This document shows positions 8,566-8,617 of a stretch of 8,617 nucleotides of DNA, one piece after another. Source of the stretch: Pseudomonadota bacterium (GTDB lineage: Bacteria > Pseudomonadota > Gammaproteobacteria > Steroidobacterales > Steroidobacteraceae); the NCBI GenBank assembly GCA_021820785.1, contig JAKADE010000097.1:1-8617 (forward strand). The letters run 5' to 3'. How positions within the stretch are numbered: the first letter of the stretch is position 1; the number at the start of each line of letters is the position of its first letter. The position numbers were made by a program, and so were the translations under genes. The notes beneath the pieces were generated by a model, which had not been told where the DNA came from, made no database searches, and worked only from the letters and a program-made list of their open reading frames with translations.

Positions 8566-8617
8566 AGATCGTAGATTCGTCGCTGTGCTTGAGGCTCGCC
8601 GGCGGCCAGCCATCAAG
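8564..8617 (-). CDS. rpoA: RNA polymerase alpha subunit, C-terminal end only (cut by window edge)
   Basis: The last 17 codons read LDGWPPASLKHSDESTI, then TAA. The WPPASL motif is the typical end of the bacterial alpha-subunit C-terminal domain (E. coli ends with a WPPAS segment followed by a short acidic tail). The position, 12 bases upstream of rplQ on the same strand, is the usual place of rpoA in the alpha operon. The rest of the gene lies beyond the right edge of the window. The alpha C-terminal domain contacts UP elements and activators; this extreme tail is outside the DNA-binding part. Confidence 0.9.
   Translation of the reverse strand, partial: LDGWPPASLKHSDESTI

Overview
The window is GC-rich bacterial chromosome, densely coding, with third codon positions strongly biased to G and C. 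Gene content and order point to a high-GC gammaproteobacterium: SSB keeps the exact E. coli aromatic-residue numbering and the DFDDDIPF tip, MscL and L17 are close to the gammaproteobacterial forms, and rpoA-rplQ followed by uvrA and ssb recalls the Pseudomonas order rpoA-rplQ-katA-bfrA-uvrA-...-ssb. I cannot fix the order or family from sequence alone.

Layout, left to right. (a) 138-1350, minus: an unrecognised exported protein whose reading frame appears broken around 400-480. (b) 1366-1842, minus: ssb, with a good Shine-Dalgarno (SD) sequence, a plausible promoter and an inverted repeat over its leader. (c) 1986-4829, plus: uvrA, complete, divergent from ssb. (d) 4832-4877: a long hairpin between convergent genes. 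(e) 4920-5201, minus: a small low-complexity lipoprotein with spaced Thr-Pro-Pro units. (f) 5202-5513: a gap with an AT-rich island. (g) 5514-6878, plus: pepQ-type prolidase with all five metal ligands. (h) 6914-7384, minus: a cupin protein convergent with pepQ, with a hairpin at the junction. (i) 7516-7914, minus: mscL, GTG start. (j) 7975-8016: an intrinsic terminator for the rpoA-rplQ operon. (k) 8042-8551, minus: rplQ with a long Ala/Lys/Pro tail. (l) 8564-8617, minus: the last 17 codons of rpoA, cut by the window edge.

Functionally this is core housekeeping: the end of the ribosomal-protein/RNA-polymerase alpha operon, osmotic safety (MscL), dipeptide turnover (PepQ), nucleotide excision repair (UvrA) and single-stranded DNA protection (SSB). 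Between them sit three poorly characterised accessory genes: the exported protein, the lipoprotein and the cupin. I see no CRISPR array, transposase, tRNA, rRNA, phage gene or defence cassette, and no convincing undescribed multi-gene system. The items most worth a second look are the frame-shifted exported protein, the Thr-Pro-Pro lipoprotein, the L17 tail, and the control of the ssb/uvrA divergent region, where no canonical LexA box is visible.
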